Source: Paramicrosporidium saccamoebae (taxonomy: Eukaryota > Rozellomycota). From it: a stretch of 64,000 nt of DNA. Location of the stretch: assembly GCA_002794465.1 (NCBI GenBank), contig MTSL01000150.1:117269-181268 (forward strand), given 5' to 3'. Within the stretch, counting starts at the first letter, position 1, and each line of letters begins with the position of its first letter. Below the pieces are notes generated by a model that worked only from the letters and a program-made list of their open reading frames with translations, searched no databases and had not been told where the DNA came from. Made by a program: the position numbers and the translations under genes. This document shows positions 19,381 through 29,415 of this stretch, in pieces.

Positions 19381-20337
19381 TTACTTTTCCACACTGGCCT
19401 CTCCTATGTATTGGGGGACTGCGACAACGACTGTGATGTCATCCTCCTTTCCGCCCAGCCTATTCAATCCATTCCGTGTGGCTTCTACACTAAACGGTGA
19501 TTGATAATCGTCCTTCTCGCTCATTCTCCTTGCCTCAAGCGCCAACCGCTTTGCCATCTCCATCGGCTCGCCTCCCATCGCAACTAATCGAGTTACATCC
19601 TCCTCAAAAAGATTATCCCAGAGACCGTCAGTGGCAAGGATCAGTATGTCGCCCGTCTCCACTGCACAGCCGTGGGGGGCAGACATGTGCGAGCAGTCAG
19701 AAACATTGCCATCAGGGGCCAAGGTTAGCTGATATGGCGCATTAAAGCGATGTTGTTGGGCGCGGCTTTGGAGTATTACCTCCCGACCACGGAGGAGTAA
19801 GAAACCAGAGTCGCCCAGATTGGCAGTTTCGAGGGTTCCGCTACTCCGATCGAGGCAGGCCACGCAAATTGTGCTACTCCCAAATGGTTGCTCCTTGCCG
19901 CTGTGATATCCTCCAACCAATCTCCAGAAGGCTTGCCTGATGAGGGTTGTAGGCGAGATGAACGCCAATGGGCTTTCTCCCCTCCGGAACCACCCCGACG
20001 TCCCTGTAATGATGGCTTCCAAATGGCGCATCAGCGACCTCGAAAACTTTGACGGGTCTACCCCCTTTGCACGCCATCCTCCCACTCCATCTGCCACCGC
20101 AACCACACTTTGAAACTGATTCTCCACCACTGCAAATGAATCCTCGCCACAGCATTCCAGCCGGGCTTCTCGTTTTGCATCCAGTGGCCCCTTCGGGGCG
20201 CAGTATGCTCCACAGCGCAAGGTCCAGCCCGTTTGGTTGTTTGGCTTGGAACTGTAAAAGAATGCCGCAGCGAGAGCAGGTCCCCCATACCTTATTGGCC
20301 GTAAAAATATGAGACGCTGGAATATGGTCATGCTCAT
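19381..20337 (-). CDS. PP2C-family phosphatase, PTC7-like (probably mitochondrial)
   Basis: 318 residues as an open frame. PP2C metal-site motifs: VADGVGGW, NLGDSGF, ATDGLWDNLFEEDV and KEDDITVVV; the first ~45 residues are hydrophobic/basic, suggesting mitochondrial targeting. PTC7 proteins dephosphorylate coenzyme-Q and other mitochondrial proteins. A 39-nt in-frame, stop-free GT...TTTTACAG segment (20252-20290) interrupts the N-terminus and could be a retained or alternatively spliced intron; without it the protein is 305 residues. Lies 32 bp downstream of the AGM1 stop, same strand. Confidence 0.88.
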   Translation of the reverse strand: MSMTIFQRLIFLRPIRYGGPALAAAFFYSSKPNNQTGWTLRCGAYCAPKGPLDAKREARLECCGEDSFAVVENQFQSVVAVADGVGGWRAKGVDPSKFSRSLMRHLEAIITGTSGWFRRGESPLAFISPTTLIRQAFWRLVGGYHSGKEQPFGSSTICVACLDRSSGTLETANLGDSGFLLLRGREVILQSRAQQHRFNAPYQLTLAPDGNVSDCSHMSAPHGCAVETGDILILATDGLWDNLFEEDVTRLVAMGGEPMEMAKRLALEARRMSEKDDYQSPFSVEATRNGLNRLGGKEDDITVVVAVPQYIGEASVEK

Positions 20338-20369
20338 GCAATGCGAATTTAATAATATACCGTTTACTA

Positions 20370-21949
20370 TTAAATTCCATAACCGGCAATCACAGCAGAA
20401 ATGTCGGCGGCTAATTTGGCTGCATCTTCTGCTGTGGTGGCTTCTGAAAAGATGCGCACAACATCCTCAGTGCCAGATGGACGCGCAAACGCCCTCCCCC
20501 CACGGACGCATGCGGTTATTCTATCAATCTCTGTCTGCAATCCGGCTGGTTCTGTGATGGAGCGATCAGCGTCAGTTGTTTTCAATTTTGTTCGATCCTT
20601 CACCACGGTCTTTATCAAGCAGGAGGGACGATCCTTGTAGAGTGCCGCCCAATCCTTCAGAGATTGCTTGGTAATCTTTAACATGGCCTCTACCAATAGC
20701 ATATCTGCGATCCCGTCGCCCACCAGTTGATTTGCCAGCCGACTTACAGCCAACAAAAGCTCAGAATGTTCGTTCCTTGTGGTGCGGAGGGTTTTAGTGG
20801 CGTTTTCAGAAAACAAGACTGTCCCGTGTCCATTCGCCTCAAAGTAGATTCCAATATCAAACCCAGAAGCCGCCTTGTGGAGATGCTTGACACCAGTGGG
20901 TGTGCATACTATCGGGATGCCGAGCGTCTTTTCGATAAATTCAGTGGATCCGCCGTTCGCGTAGGCCGTCTGCACCACTCCCATAGTGATAGAATCGGCC
21001 AGACCGGATTTTTGTAACAATTTTTTGATTGCCATTGCAATGAGCGCACTCATCCTGTCCCCATCAATCAGCTGGAATGTCCCAGCATCGGTGAATGTAA
21101 AGTAAACAAGCCGATCAGCATCGCCATCCAAGGAGGCAAAGTGTGTCACGGCGTCTGGTTTATAGTCTCCGTGTGGCGGACAGTTCCCCGTCTTGACATA
21201 ATCAGCACCGCAGTTGTGGTTCAATTCTGCCTCTCCACCATTGACCACAATCAGTTCATATCCCGTCTTTGCCATCTTCTTCTTTAGCTTTTGCACTTTC
21301 AAGGCGCCCACCCCGTTTGCGCAGTCTACTACTATTTTCACCTTGTTATGCACTCCCACAACCGGCTGGAATGCCGATGCCAAGCCCACGATATAATCGT
21401 CTTCCAGCTGGCTGACCGTGTGTGGTTCACGATTGAGTCTGGCTACTGCAGTGTGTAGTTCTGGTGTCGTCACGACCCCAATCTCCACCACCTCTCCTCC
21501 CAATTTCCTAACGCCCTTCATGACCATCTCTCTTAATGCAGGGCCACTTGGTCGAGTGTCCATACCCACCACCACAGAGCATTTTCCTATTGCTCCAAAG
21601 TGTTTCGCCAGCTCAGTCTCCAACTCATCCATTGGACAGTTGGCAACGACTTCGGCAACGTGCTCCCAAGAGGAGGGTAGCATCTCACCTGTAGGAGCGA
21701 CAAGCTTCACACCATTGTCTGGAAGGGCATTGTGCGAGGCTGTGAGCATAATCCCGATAAATTGTCCATCATAGTGACTACTCAGCGCTGCCGCTAGCAT
21801 TCCGACACGATACGCTACTGGAAGCATTACCTCCGCTCTACAGTCTAGTAAACCCAAGATTCATACCTCATGCGGAAGCCAGCAGTTCCGTAGAGGTATT
21901 TTACTCCTCTCGGTATCTCTAGATCCATATCCTTGGTTGTAGCAGGCAT
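20370..21949 (-). CDS. Phosphoacetylglucosamine mutase (AGM1/PCM1/PGM3)
   Basis: Exons (minus) 21867-21949 and 20370-21837 with a 29-nt intron; 516 residues. Splicing restores YGTAGFRMRAEVMLPVAYRVG. Active-site motifs in order: phosphoserine loop LTASHNALPDNG, Mg-binding DGDADR, sugar loop YFEANGHGT and phosphate loop RPSGTEDVVR. It interconverts GlcNAc-6-phosphate and GlcNAc-1-phosphate for UDP-GlcNAc, hence chitin, GPI anchors and N-glycans. Consistent with a chitin-making organism; the gene pairs functionally with the GPI gene at 43 kb. Confidence 0.95.
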
Positions 21950-21995
21950 TGTCGTTACCAAACAGCTAACACGGCCGTTTAAACTCGTGCTACGA

Positions 21996-22304
21996 ATGTT
22001 ACTAAATTTGGAACGGCTTGATTCGGCTGATTGGCTGGTGCTTTGCAGAAAATGCGGGGCTGCGAGGCTGCGGAGACGAGCCCAAGAATTAAAACAGATG
22101 AGTGTATTTGTTGTGTGATGGGGGTATGGCCACAATGTCAATATAAATTGGAGACAGAGGGCCGTTTGTCATCAACTGACTTTTATGGACTTGCCGGTAT
22201 GGTGTCCAAGCATTGGGGAGCCAATCTTTTCCTCTCTCTACTCTGACTCTCGGCTCTGGATCTTCTGTTCATATTTGGACAAATACCCAGCGCCCAGCGC
22301 CTAG
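21996..22304 (+). CDS. Possible small gene with a CxxC motif (exon structure unresolved)
   Basis: From ATG 21996 the frame reads ADWLVLCRKCGAARLRRR, vaguely like the first Cys pair of cereblon-type CULT domains, and stops at 22118 unless spliced. Two downstream frames stay open (one to 22246, one to 22304), and an intron ending near GGAG or ACAG at about 22152-22156 would connect to either. I cannot choose. It overlaps only the 5' leader region of AGM1. It may not be a gene. Confidence 0.3.
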
Positions 22305-22332
22305 CCCCTAGCACCCAGTACCCAGTACCCAG
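22283..22332 (+). repeat. Short tandem repeat, CCCAGYRCC-type
   Basis: About 50 bases of imperfect 7-9-nt units (CCCAGCG, CCTAGCC, CCCAGTA). Simple-sequence tract in the gap before the WD40 gene. Confidence 0.7.
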
Positions 22333-22425
22333 CTGAATATATCCCACCAACTCGCATATCTATGGCAATTCCCCCACTATGTAATGCATCACGAATTAGA
22401 CACTCCAAAAATCACAATACATTTA

Positions 22426-23614
22426 TTAAAAAAAATTCGCAAAGATGGGAATCTGCGGCTTCCTCAATTCTAAAATACCACCCAGCTCTGGTTCACAGCA
22501 TCCAACAAAGCAAGACTCTCCATCGGGACTGTAACTGACGCCAGATGTTTCGCCGAAAAAATCAACAGTTGAAGAATATCGGAAATCACGGGCTACATTG
22601 TAGAAAGAGACAAAATCGCTCTCCTCCATGACAGTAAGACTATCGCCAGTGGGAGAGAAGCACACCTGCCGAACGGCAGCCATCCGTGATCCCAGCACAT
22701 GCAATGTCTCAGATTTCCTGATGTCAAATATGCGACAGGTGTGATCCTCGTTACCCGAGGCAAGCAGGCTTCCTGAGGGATCCCAGTCCAACGAAAAGGA
22801 AAAGCCAATATGACCAGACAATACCTGTACTGACTGTTCTGTCCTGACATCAACAATATCTACATTGATTGAATCGCTGGCAACGGCCATAACCCTTCCA
22901 TCTGGAGACATCTTTGCCGCATTTATGGCAACATCTCTCCTGATGAGGGGGATGACCTTGTCACTCTCTGCGTCATACATGCGTACATACGAGTCATTGG
23001 AGGAGACTAGAAACCTCTCTACAGATGAGCCAAGTAGCGGCTGGTACCAGGAAATGCATCATGATATGGTGTTATGTGATTCGTAATGCCGTTCTCATCA
23101 TTGGTCATCCTTCGAATATGAAAAGTGTCCTCTCCCTCCTCCAATTCTTCCCCCTTAAATACCGAACTGCGCATGATCAACTCTCCATAGAATCCGCCCG
23201 CAATAATCAACTCAGGTGTGGCACAGAGCGTACTAATGCGACTATGTGCCCCCACCAACTGTCTAAAATTGATTCTTCGCCCATCTTCATTTGCAGTGGG
23301 ATTCCACACCATCACTCCCCCACCATCTACCGCATTAGCCGGCTCACCAAGTTACAAGTATAATAAACACTGGACAGCGTTGGGGCGCTGACCAAGTGCC
23401 TCAACTGGAAATGCTGTGTTGAGCAAGGAGTTCTATTCCGGTATGAAAATGCATATATCGGCGGCTCCTCTGCTTCAGTCTCTTGCAAGTCCTCTCCAAT
23501 GTATATGGGAGGCTCACGACGCATCTCCAGGTGAGCATACTCTCGCATCCGTTGCAACCGGTAGTCGGCGCGCGTCATGCGGGCACTCTCCCAAGGAATT
23601 CCTTGAATGTCCAT
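22426..23614 (-). CDS. WD40-repeat protein (DIQGIPW family, uncharacterised)
   Basis: Exons (minus) 23356-23614, 23048-23326 and 22426-23018; both introns 29 nt; 376 residues. The N-terminus MDIQGIPWESARMTRADYRLQ matches a conserved plant/fungal WD40 family of unknown function (resembling Arabidopsis At1g78070). At least five WD repeats are visible, e.g. VSSNDSYVRMYD, ASGNEDHTCRIFDIR and SGHIGFSFSLDWDP. Probably a seven-bladed propeller scaffold. The stop TAA overlaps TAATAAA. Confidence 0.8.
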
Positions 23615-23838
23615 TCCCAGACGGTTGGAGGGCGTGGCACGGGATGATATTGGAGGCTAGGGAATGAGATGTTTAGGTGACAATGGGGACCATACCACGG
23701 GCGGAGAACCTACTCTAGAGTCGTCCAATATCAGTAATGTTTCATCTATAATCAGCCAATATGATAGAGTACCGTCGGGAAATTCATCCATAAAGTATAT
23801 TCGGCAATAATCCAGATGCGCAGCTCAGGGGCTGGACG

Positions 23839-25739
23839 ATGCAGCAGCAAGGTGGACTGGTGCCGTCCGGACGGGTCGTCTATGACGGCAAGCGGATGCG
23901 CAAAGCAATTACGCGGCGCACCATTGACCATTGCGCATCTATTATGCGCTATCTCGAAGACAGTGTGGGCGTCACGGGACGAGGGGTTTTGCACAAGAGA
24001 CTCTATGCCAGTTTGCAGGCTACACCCGACCACATAATAAATGTACGTCGTCTGTCTGTGTCGTAACTAAGATTAGTTATTACCACCGCTGGCGTACCCG
24101 GAGAATCCAATTAATGCCGTGACCACAAAGTTTGTTCACTTGTCCCTCAACAAGCAACGGTGTCCCATTAATGCTGTTCGGGTAGGAGCATGTCCATTAT
24201 TACTAATGTTTCTAGTGGACGCCAGATGGAAGGAGACTGCTGACGGGAACTTCTACGGGCGAATTCACCCTGTGGAATGGCATGACATTTAACTTTGAGA
24301 CTATCCTGCAGGCGCATGACTCGGCAATCCGGGCAATGAGCTGGAGCCACAATGGCAACTTTCTCGCCACCGGCGATCATGGCGGTGTCATAAAGATTTG
24401 GCAACCTTCCATGAACAATCTCAAAATCCTACCCGGACACAAGGAGCCCGTGCGGCAGGTGACCTTTTCCCCTAACGATGCCAAATTTGCCTCTTGCTCT
24501 GATGACGGAACAGTAAAGATTTGGGATTTTGGCGAGATGCTTGAGGAACGCACACTGACGGGCCACGGATGGGATGTAAAGACGATCCATTGGCATCCAT
24601 TCAAGGCCTTGCTCGCCTCGGGCAGCAAGGACAATCTCGTAAAATTATGGGACCCCAAAAGCGGAAGTAATATTGCCACCGTGCACGGCCACAAGAACAC
24701 AATTTTGGATGTCAAATGGAACAGAAATGGAAATTGGCTACTCACCTCCAGCAAGGACCAAATTGTCAAACTCTTTGATATCCGAACGCTGAAGGAGATT
24801 CAGACTTATAGAGCGCACAAGAAGGAAGTCAACGCGGTGGCTTGGCATCCAGTACATGAAACGCTCTTTGCCAGTGGCGGTGCGGAGGGAGCAATTTACT
24901 TTCATCTCGATAACCAAGAGGAGCCGGTTGGGGCCTTGGAGGGAGCACATGATGGAATTGTGTGGACTCTGGATTGGCATCCGCTTGGACATGTCCTCAC
25001 ATCCGGTTCAGCGGACTGTTCGGCTCGTTTCTGGAGCAGACATCGGCCAGGAGACACTGTGCAAGACAAATTTACTCTTGGAAAGCAGGCTGCAGAGGCG
25101 TTGGGCATTATGGAGCCGACCATCAACCAACAACAGGAGGAGGATGATGAAGCACTCCCTGGACTGGGTTCAGATCGACGACCAGGTCCACCGCGTCCAC
25201 CGTCCTCAGGTGGGAGTCGAGCCATGCCGCATCCCACATGGCGGCCCCCTCCCAATATGAGACCGTTTTCGGTTCCATCGGGAATGCCACCCATGCCGCC
25301 CGGAATGCCGCCCATGCCTCCGGGAATGATGCGTCCTCCTCCAGGCATGTTTCCCGGAATGCGGCCAGGCTATGATAGGGACATGTCTCGTCGCCATCCC
25401 TCTAATGCCGATTCCAGATACAGTCAGCATGACTCGCATAATCCGCCGCCGCATAACCCACCACCGCATGATTCTCGCCATCAATCGCATGATTCCAGAT
25501 ATCCGTCCCATGACCCAAGATATCCTCCGCCGCATGATTCAAGATATCCTCCGTCGCACGATTCGAGATATCCCCCGCCACCTGATCCAAGATATCCTCC
25601 ACCACACGACCCAAGATATCCCCCTCCCCATGACTCAAGGCATCCACCGCCTCCGCACGATCCAAGATATCCTCCACCGCCCCCACCAGACCATCGGTAT
25701 TCACAACATCCGCCTAGTCATCATCGGCGGAGACACTAA
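23839..25739 (+). CDS. Polyadenylation factor Pfs2/WDR33
   Basis: Exons 23839-24042, 24077-24181 and 24216-25739, both introns 34 nt; 610 residues. N-terminus [18 protein letters not shown] is a Pfs2/WDR33 hallmark, followed by [11 protein letters not shown] and seven WD repeats (e.g. [33 protein letters not shown]). Pfs2/WDR33 in the cleavage and polyadenylation factor recognises AAUAAA. Residues ~430-610 are Pro-rich: Met-Pro-Gly repeats, then Asp/His-Ser/Pro-Arg-Tyr-Pro-Pro repeats from ~18-nt DNA repeats (25,490-25,690). Relevant here because AATAAA is used so tightly in this genome. Confidence 0.93.
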
Positions 25740-25799
25740 GTCCTTAGTACATAATCACTCTTTTATAGAGACTCTTTGTAAAATGTACAATGTCCAAAT

Positions 25800-26285
25800 A
25801 TGGCATTTAGAAATGTTTGGGTATGGAGGACGTTAGTCTTGAGAATGATGCTGCTGGTCGCACCAGAAATGTTACGGGCACGCTTCGTCAACAAAATGAT
25901 AGGGAAGTGCGATCCGTTCGGTTTGGTAGGCTGTAGGGCCGCTTGTAATCCTGTAGGTCCGCGAGAAGACGCACTGCTCTCCATTGCCATGCTCTGTGTC
26001 TCCATTCTCCTTACCCACCTTCCCATCTATCTAATGGCACCGTCTGCCTGGCGCGTTTACATCTCCTCCAACCAGTACCTGGTGGGTGGGCTGCTCTACA
26101 TGTGGTTAACAGGCTACATGATCATCTCCTTTGTCATTTACCACCAATTCGAACGAACCGAACGATATCCCGCCGATGATTACTACATAATGTCTGAGGG
26201 AAGCGGTGCAGCCATGCCCGAGCTGTTGGTGTTACCGGATGGACGGCTCGCCGTAGGCGCATGTATAGGTACTATCAAGACGTAA
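25800..26285 (+). CDS. Predicted membrane protein of unknown function
   Basis: 161 residues, one exon. Two hydrophobic segments (ALLSIAMLCVSILLTHLPIY and LLYMWLTGYMIISFVIY) follow an N-terminal stretch with Cys-Asp-Pro and Ala-Cys-Asn-Pro motifs. The C-terminal ~45 residues are hydrophilic. No family recognised. It lies 60 bp after the Pfs2 stop, on the same strand. Confidence 0.5.
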   Translation: MAFRNVWVWRTLVLRMMLLVAPEMLRARFVNKMIGKCDPFGLVGCRAACNPVGPREDALLSIAMLCVSILLTHLPIYLMAPSAWRVYISSNQYLVGGLLYMWLTGYMIISFVIYHQFERTERYPADDYYIMSEGSGAAMPELLVLPDGRLAVGACIGTIKT

Positions 26286-26304
26286 CACAATACAGTCATC
26301 ATTG

Positions 26305-26548
26305 GTCCATTTGCGGCATATCGTGAGAGATCCCATTATGTGTGGTGTGCAAGCAGGGCTGTTTATTCAACGAGAGTACTGCCTACGTGTCGGCTGTAGG
26401 TAACAGTTAATGATTGGTAAAAGGGCTGCAGGACTGTCAATCACCCACATTACGGATATTGCAAAATGTGCATATATCCTTGGGTTGTTTGCGGCATATC
26501 GCAAGAGATCTCATTGTGTGCAGTGTAGACATAATTGTTTATTTGCGG
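26305..26548 (+). repeat. Duplicated ~65-bp segment, two copies 177 bp apart
   Basis: TTTGCGGCATATCG, then AGAGATC and CATT(A/G)TGTG, followed by GTTTATT, occurs at about 26310-26373 and again at 26487-26545. The second copy overlaps the stop and 3' end of the Loa1-like gene; the first is in the 3' flank of the membrane-protein gene. It looks like a duplicated 3'-end region. Confidence 0.6.
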
Positions 26549-27681
26549 TAATACGTTGCGAGAAAGGCTGCCTTTTCACGCAAAGAGAGACTTACACTGC
26601 GGACATGTAATAGGAGCGACATTATGTCAGAAGTTTTAGAGTTGAATGTTTCATCCTCAGGAGTCGGCACATGTCCGTTGCTGTAGATGGAGGTGGAGCA
26701 GATCCATTTAACATTCATCACATTATACCACTGTCGGCAATGAGTTGCAAAAAATTTTAGCATATCAATGCTGCCAGTGAGCGCCAAGGTGGGCATGAAG
26801 GAGCCACTACTCATCAGATACTTCATCCCGACAATATGGATCCGTTGATTCTTTGGCAGATGCGACAAGTCGGCAGTGAATGGGAGCAGCGCCCTTCCGT
26901 TGCTAGTGGTTCCCTACAAATTACGTGGTTACTTTCAGTGGGTACTTCAGGAAAGACCACTACCGGTCCATGGGCTGATTCCACAAACTTGGAAAGCTCG
27001 GTGGCATGGCCGTGCTCCACAGCTCCGGGATTTACATGATTGAAGAATGCAAACCATCGAGAGCACGCCGTCACCTTTCCTGTCTCGGCATTGGTGGTGG
27101 TAAAGGTTGGCGAATATCTACGTCTGTCAACCAACAAACTACAAGTCTACTTCATGCAGAGGTAGATGATATCAACAGGCGATTGACTGTTGCAGATTAC
27201 TATATCGCCCGAATGAACGTCCTCTTCGCCTGATGCACCCCGCTTCGCCAACGTTAATGACAACTCCTCACTGGGTCGGAATGTCATGCGTTTGCAGGGA
27301 ATCGAAATGTAGCCCAGTGTGAACAGCACCAATCGTCCGAAAACGTTGTCTATGATTCGGAGAATTGAGAATCCCAACCTGGGAGCTACAAGCTGATAGT
27401 CAGAATGGAATTGTAGCTACCATGACCATTTGCACAAGTACTAGCGAGACGAGCCAGTTGGCAATCAGGGCAACGAGAATTGGCAACCGGAAAGATGCCA
27501 GACCGAGTCCTACAATCTGGTAGACACCATCAACAATGGTTCGCTCTCGCGAGGCCTACACATAATTTATATGCTTATCCAGTATACAGTGACGGGAAGG
27601 AATGGATGTATTCCCGTAGAAGGGTCCTAAACATGAGCGTCCATAACGTGTTCATACCCGCCAAGTCGTAAACTTTTCCAT
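26539..27681 (-). CDS. Loa1/Vps66-like lysophosphatidic acid acyltransferase (6 exons)
   Basis: Exons (minus) 27658-27681, 27594-27626, 27421-27555, 27151-27392, 26946-27123 and 26539-26913; introns 31, 38, 28, 27 and 32 nt; 328 residues. The N-terminus MEKFTTWRDPSTGIHPFLP is the Loa1 family signature, split over three exons including a 33-nt micro-exon. A hydrophobic segment follows, then NSQSPVD where acyltransferases have NHxxxxD, and FPEGTTSNGR. Loa1-type enzymes acylate lysophosphatidate on lipid droplets/ER. The catalytic His position holds Ser. Stop TAA lies within AAATAAA. Start is 21 bp from the VPS9 gene. Confidence 0.88.
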
Positions 27682-27702
27682 AATCAATTTCCCGTAAACT
27701 GC

Positions 27703-29406
27703 ATGATACCGGAGCCTTTTGATGCGAGTCTGTTCCTTGAGCTGCTGTTTTCTGGAGGCACGCTAGAAGAGCAGCTCGCTAAATTAAAGGAGCTTAACAA
27801 GAAGGTATTTTAACGGACAGTGCTGATGGATAGGCTGTATTTATAGTTCCGGGTCGGGAGTCGAGCTGGATGGAGGATGCAGCCACATTGGCAGCTCATT
27901 TCAAGGACACTTGCTTCCTAGTCACATCAGTTGATGAGGAAAACGTGCAGAAGGTCGTCTCACTTGCTGGCCGACTCGGTCTTGTAAGCGAGTACGCAAT
28001 GTTTGCATGTCGGAGATTGTAGGTCCAAGGTCGTGTTATGGGATGCTTGCACAGTGGATGATCCTGAGAAATTGGATCAGTTTCCCGAGCTCTCAAATGT
28101 GCCAAAGAATGAGTATCCTGTAGAGTCCACGTTTTCCATTGACACTGATAATCTCGACGCTCGAGTTGTTGTGCTTGATGCAAGTCATTTACCGGGAGAC
28201 AGTCACGTCAGACCAGCCTCGAGTGTGGATTCTTTCATGGTTTCCTCGTAACAGTACTCAGAAAGTGCTCATCGTTAGACCTGACATTAGCCCCTGGCGT
28301 GATACATTGCTAGCTAAACTGCGTGATCCTGCCGCCGCTCCCATCGTCAAAGAAATCAAAAAGTACGGCTACGCAACCTTGCTATATCTCTAGACTGCTG
28401 AAATTCTTGGGACTGAACAACATTTCTACAGAGAATAAATCCAGGACAGTGCAGAGATTCTTTGAGGATATTCGCAGCATGTTGGATGTCAATCCTGCTT
28501 GGATCGGTATTGAAAAGGACGAGCTGGACGGTTCAGTAGATGTGATGGAAAAGTATATTTTCAGCAAGTGCTTCAGTATGGTCTATCAGCCGGCCGATTT
28601 GGACGATGCTGTGCAGGACCGTCTCTTTGTGGAAAAGATTGAGCATCTTAAGGGAGTCGTTTCCTTTTCTTCTCTGTGCTCTGAGGCCGTTGGGGAGCCC
28701 ACTTTGGAAGCCTACAAGGACCCGATTGCGGCGTTGGAGCTGACGGGACAAGTCGAGTCTCCCTACGAAAAGCTCGATTGCTTGCTTTCGTTTGTGAAAG
28801 GAATCGCTTCAAGCAATAACGAGGCCAGCTCCGATCTGTTGATTCCCATCATTGTTTGGATCATAATAGAGCAGATTCCACACAATCTCATTTCCAATGT
28901 CCGATATATCCAACGGTACAGGGACCATTCACGACTCTCTGGCGAAGCAGCATTCTGTCTCACAAATATTGTACTCGCACAACGTCCACCAATGTGTTTA
29001 GATTGCTGCGATTACAACGATTGAAAAGTTGCATTCTGAGCAGGTCAGCTCGACCACTCCCATCTACAGTATGCTGGCGTCACAGGATGCCCTGTCCAAG
29101 GAACCAAAGCCACTGTCTGACGTGGCCAGCACGTTTATGAATACCATTGGCTTTGTTCCGCGGGCCATTGGCAGCGCAGTGGTTGACACGTTCCGCTCCA
29201 GGAGCAGCAGAGCCTCATCGGCCGCGGCATCTAAGGAAGTTTCCGCAGGAGCCTCGCCTGCCACAGAACCTGCCAATTTTGCGGCTTTACATCCTGAAAT
29301 TAGACGATTGCGCGAAAAGGTTCTTGCCACTGACGATATTCGTAGTCTATCGCTGGGTGAAATCCAGCAGATCATTCAAGATTATCGCAACTTGCTACGC
29401 TCATAA
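27703..29406 (+). CDS. VPS9-domain Rab5-family guanine-nucleotide exchange factor (6 exons)
   Basis: Exons 27703-27804, 27834-27991, 28023-28247, 28279-28362, 28394-28970 and 29002-29406; introns 29 then 31 nt four times; 516 residues. The VPS9 domain (about residues 220-400) shows DLLIPIIVWIIIEQIPHNLISN and RLSGEAAFCLTNI. VPS9 domains activate Rab5-type GTPases on endosomes. The N-terminal ~190 residues have no recognised domain. The C-terminal ~100 residues are Ser/Ala-rich, ending in a charged helix (LSLGEIQQIIQDYRNLL). Confidence 0.87.
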
Positions 29407-29415
29407 AGCACTTTA

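Noticed and set aside
25402-25704. Minus-strand ORF opposite the Pfs2 tail repeats
   Set aside because: Repetitive antisense shadow of the Pro/His/Tyr repeats; no independent evidence.
27139-27150. A 12-nt intron in the Loa1-like gene
   Set aside because: The GT...TAG 12-mer restores a frame, but a 27-nt intron (27124-27150) with a proper branch motif does so with a better alignment; 12 nt is not credible for splicing.
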